Shown here: positions 30,022 to 30,226 of the stretch, one piece after another
Position numbering within the stretch: position 1 is the stretch's first letter
How the letters are laid out: the number at the start of each line of letters is the position of its first letter
Assembly: GCA_038214135.1 (NCBI GenBank)
Contig: JBBQSD010000065.1
Span: forward strand, 1 to 30,226
DNA from: JANLSE01 sp038214135
Lineage (GTDB): Bacteria; Chloroflexota; Chloroflexia; Chloroflexales; Roseiflexaceae
DNA: 30,226 nucleotides
Direction of reading: 5' to 3'
Notes under the pieces: model-generated
What the model was told of the DNA's origin: nothing
What the model saw: the letters and a program-made list of their open reading frames with translations, nothing else
Database searches by the model: none
Program-made: the position numbers and the translations under genes

Positions 30022-30226
30022 CTACTGGGTGATCTTGGAGACAACACCGGCACCGACGGTTCGGCCACCCTCGCGAATGGCGAAGCGCAGCCCGTCCTCG
30101 ATCGCCACCGGCACGATTAATTCCACATCCATCTCGATGTTGTCGCCCGGCATGACCATTTCCACGCCTTCCGGCAGCGTGATCGACCCGGTCACGTCCG
30201 TCGTGCGGATGTAGAACTGTGGCCGA
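30022..30226 (-). CDS. tuf: Elongation factor Tu, C-terminal part (partial)
   Basis: The last 67 codons of EF-Tu, which delivers aminoacyl-tRNA to the ribosome. RPQFYIRTTDVTGSITLPEG, EMVMPGDNIEMDVELIVPVA and the end FAIREGGRTVGAGVVSKITQ are the canonical domain III. The rest lies beyond the right edge. By hand count about 55 of 67 codons end in G or C, clearly above the genes next to it. The order tuf-rpsJ is the usual junction of the str and S10 operons. Confidence 0.96.
   Translation of the reverse strand, partial: RPQFYIRTTDVTGSITLPEGVEMVMPGDNIEMDVELIVPVAIEDGLRFAIREGGRTVGAGVVSKITQ

Noticed and set aside
1..30226. tRNA, rRNA, insertion sequences, attachment sites, riboswitches or replication origin
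   Set aside because: Looked for cloverleaf arms, transposase motifs, flanking duplications and known aptamer cores by eye. Nothing convincing was seen.

Overview
The window is a stretch of core bacterial chromosome, most likely from a Chloroflexota bacterium of the Chloroflexus/Roseiflexus/Herpetosiphon type. This placement is an inference. It rests on the style of the ribosomal proteins, roughly even base composition, Shine-Dalgarno sites of the AGGAGG type, and an XPB/Ssl2-like protein beside recO. No database search was run. There are no tRNA or rRNA genes, no transposase, no CRISPR array and no prophage, and no stretch over 300 bases lacks a gene.

Left part (1-12939): metabolic and envelope genes on both strands. 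In order: the tail of a secreted-type protein; a Tat-exported lipoprotein glycoside hydrolase; on the minus strand an LCP-family glycopolymer transferase; divergent from it, a plus-strand set of a CoA-type Nudix hydrolase, an 81-residue unknown protein and a penicillin-acylase-family Ntn hydrolase. Next is a minus-strand run, read right to left: an MBL-fold hydrolase, a protein with an XPB/Ssl2 N-terminal-like domain, recO, a PH/SHOCT membrane protein and a purine nucleoside phosphorylase. An inositol-monophosphatase-family gene is divergent from the MBL gene.

Right part (13041-30226, all minus strand): one very long ribosomal-protein cluster that joins the S10, spc and alpha operons and the L13-S9 pair. 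In transcription order: tuf (3' end only), rpsJ, rplC, rplD, rplW, rplB, rpsS, rplV, rpsC, rplP, rpmC, rpsQ, rplN, rplX, rplE, rpsN, rpsH, rplF, rplR, rpsE, rpmD, rplO, secY, adk, infA, rpmJ, rpsM, rpsK, rpsD, rpoA, rplQ, truA, rplM, rpsI. rpmJ (38 codons) is easily missed. The map gene often found between adk and infA is absent here. The cluster ends at a hairpin shared with the convergent inositol-monophosphatase-family gene.

I found no clearly new system. The less ordinary signals are non-coding or very small: two tandem perfect hairpins before the nucleoside phosphorylase; several short repeated 'word' families confined to gene ends; two mutually exclusive stems in the infA-rpmJ spacer; a 37-codon reading frame whose stop overlaps the rplC start; a symmetric -10 shared by two divergent promoters; and a marked third-position GC bias in the tuf fragment.
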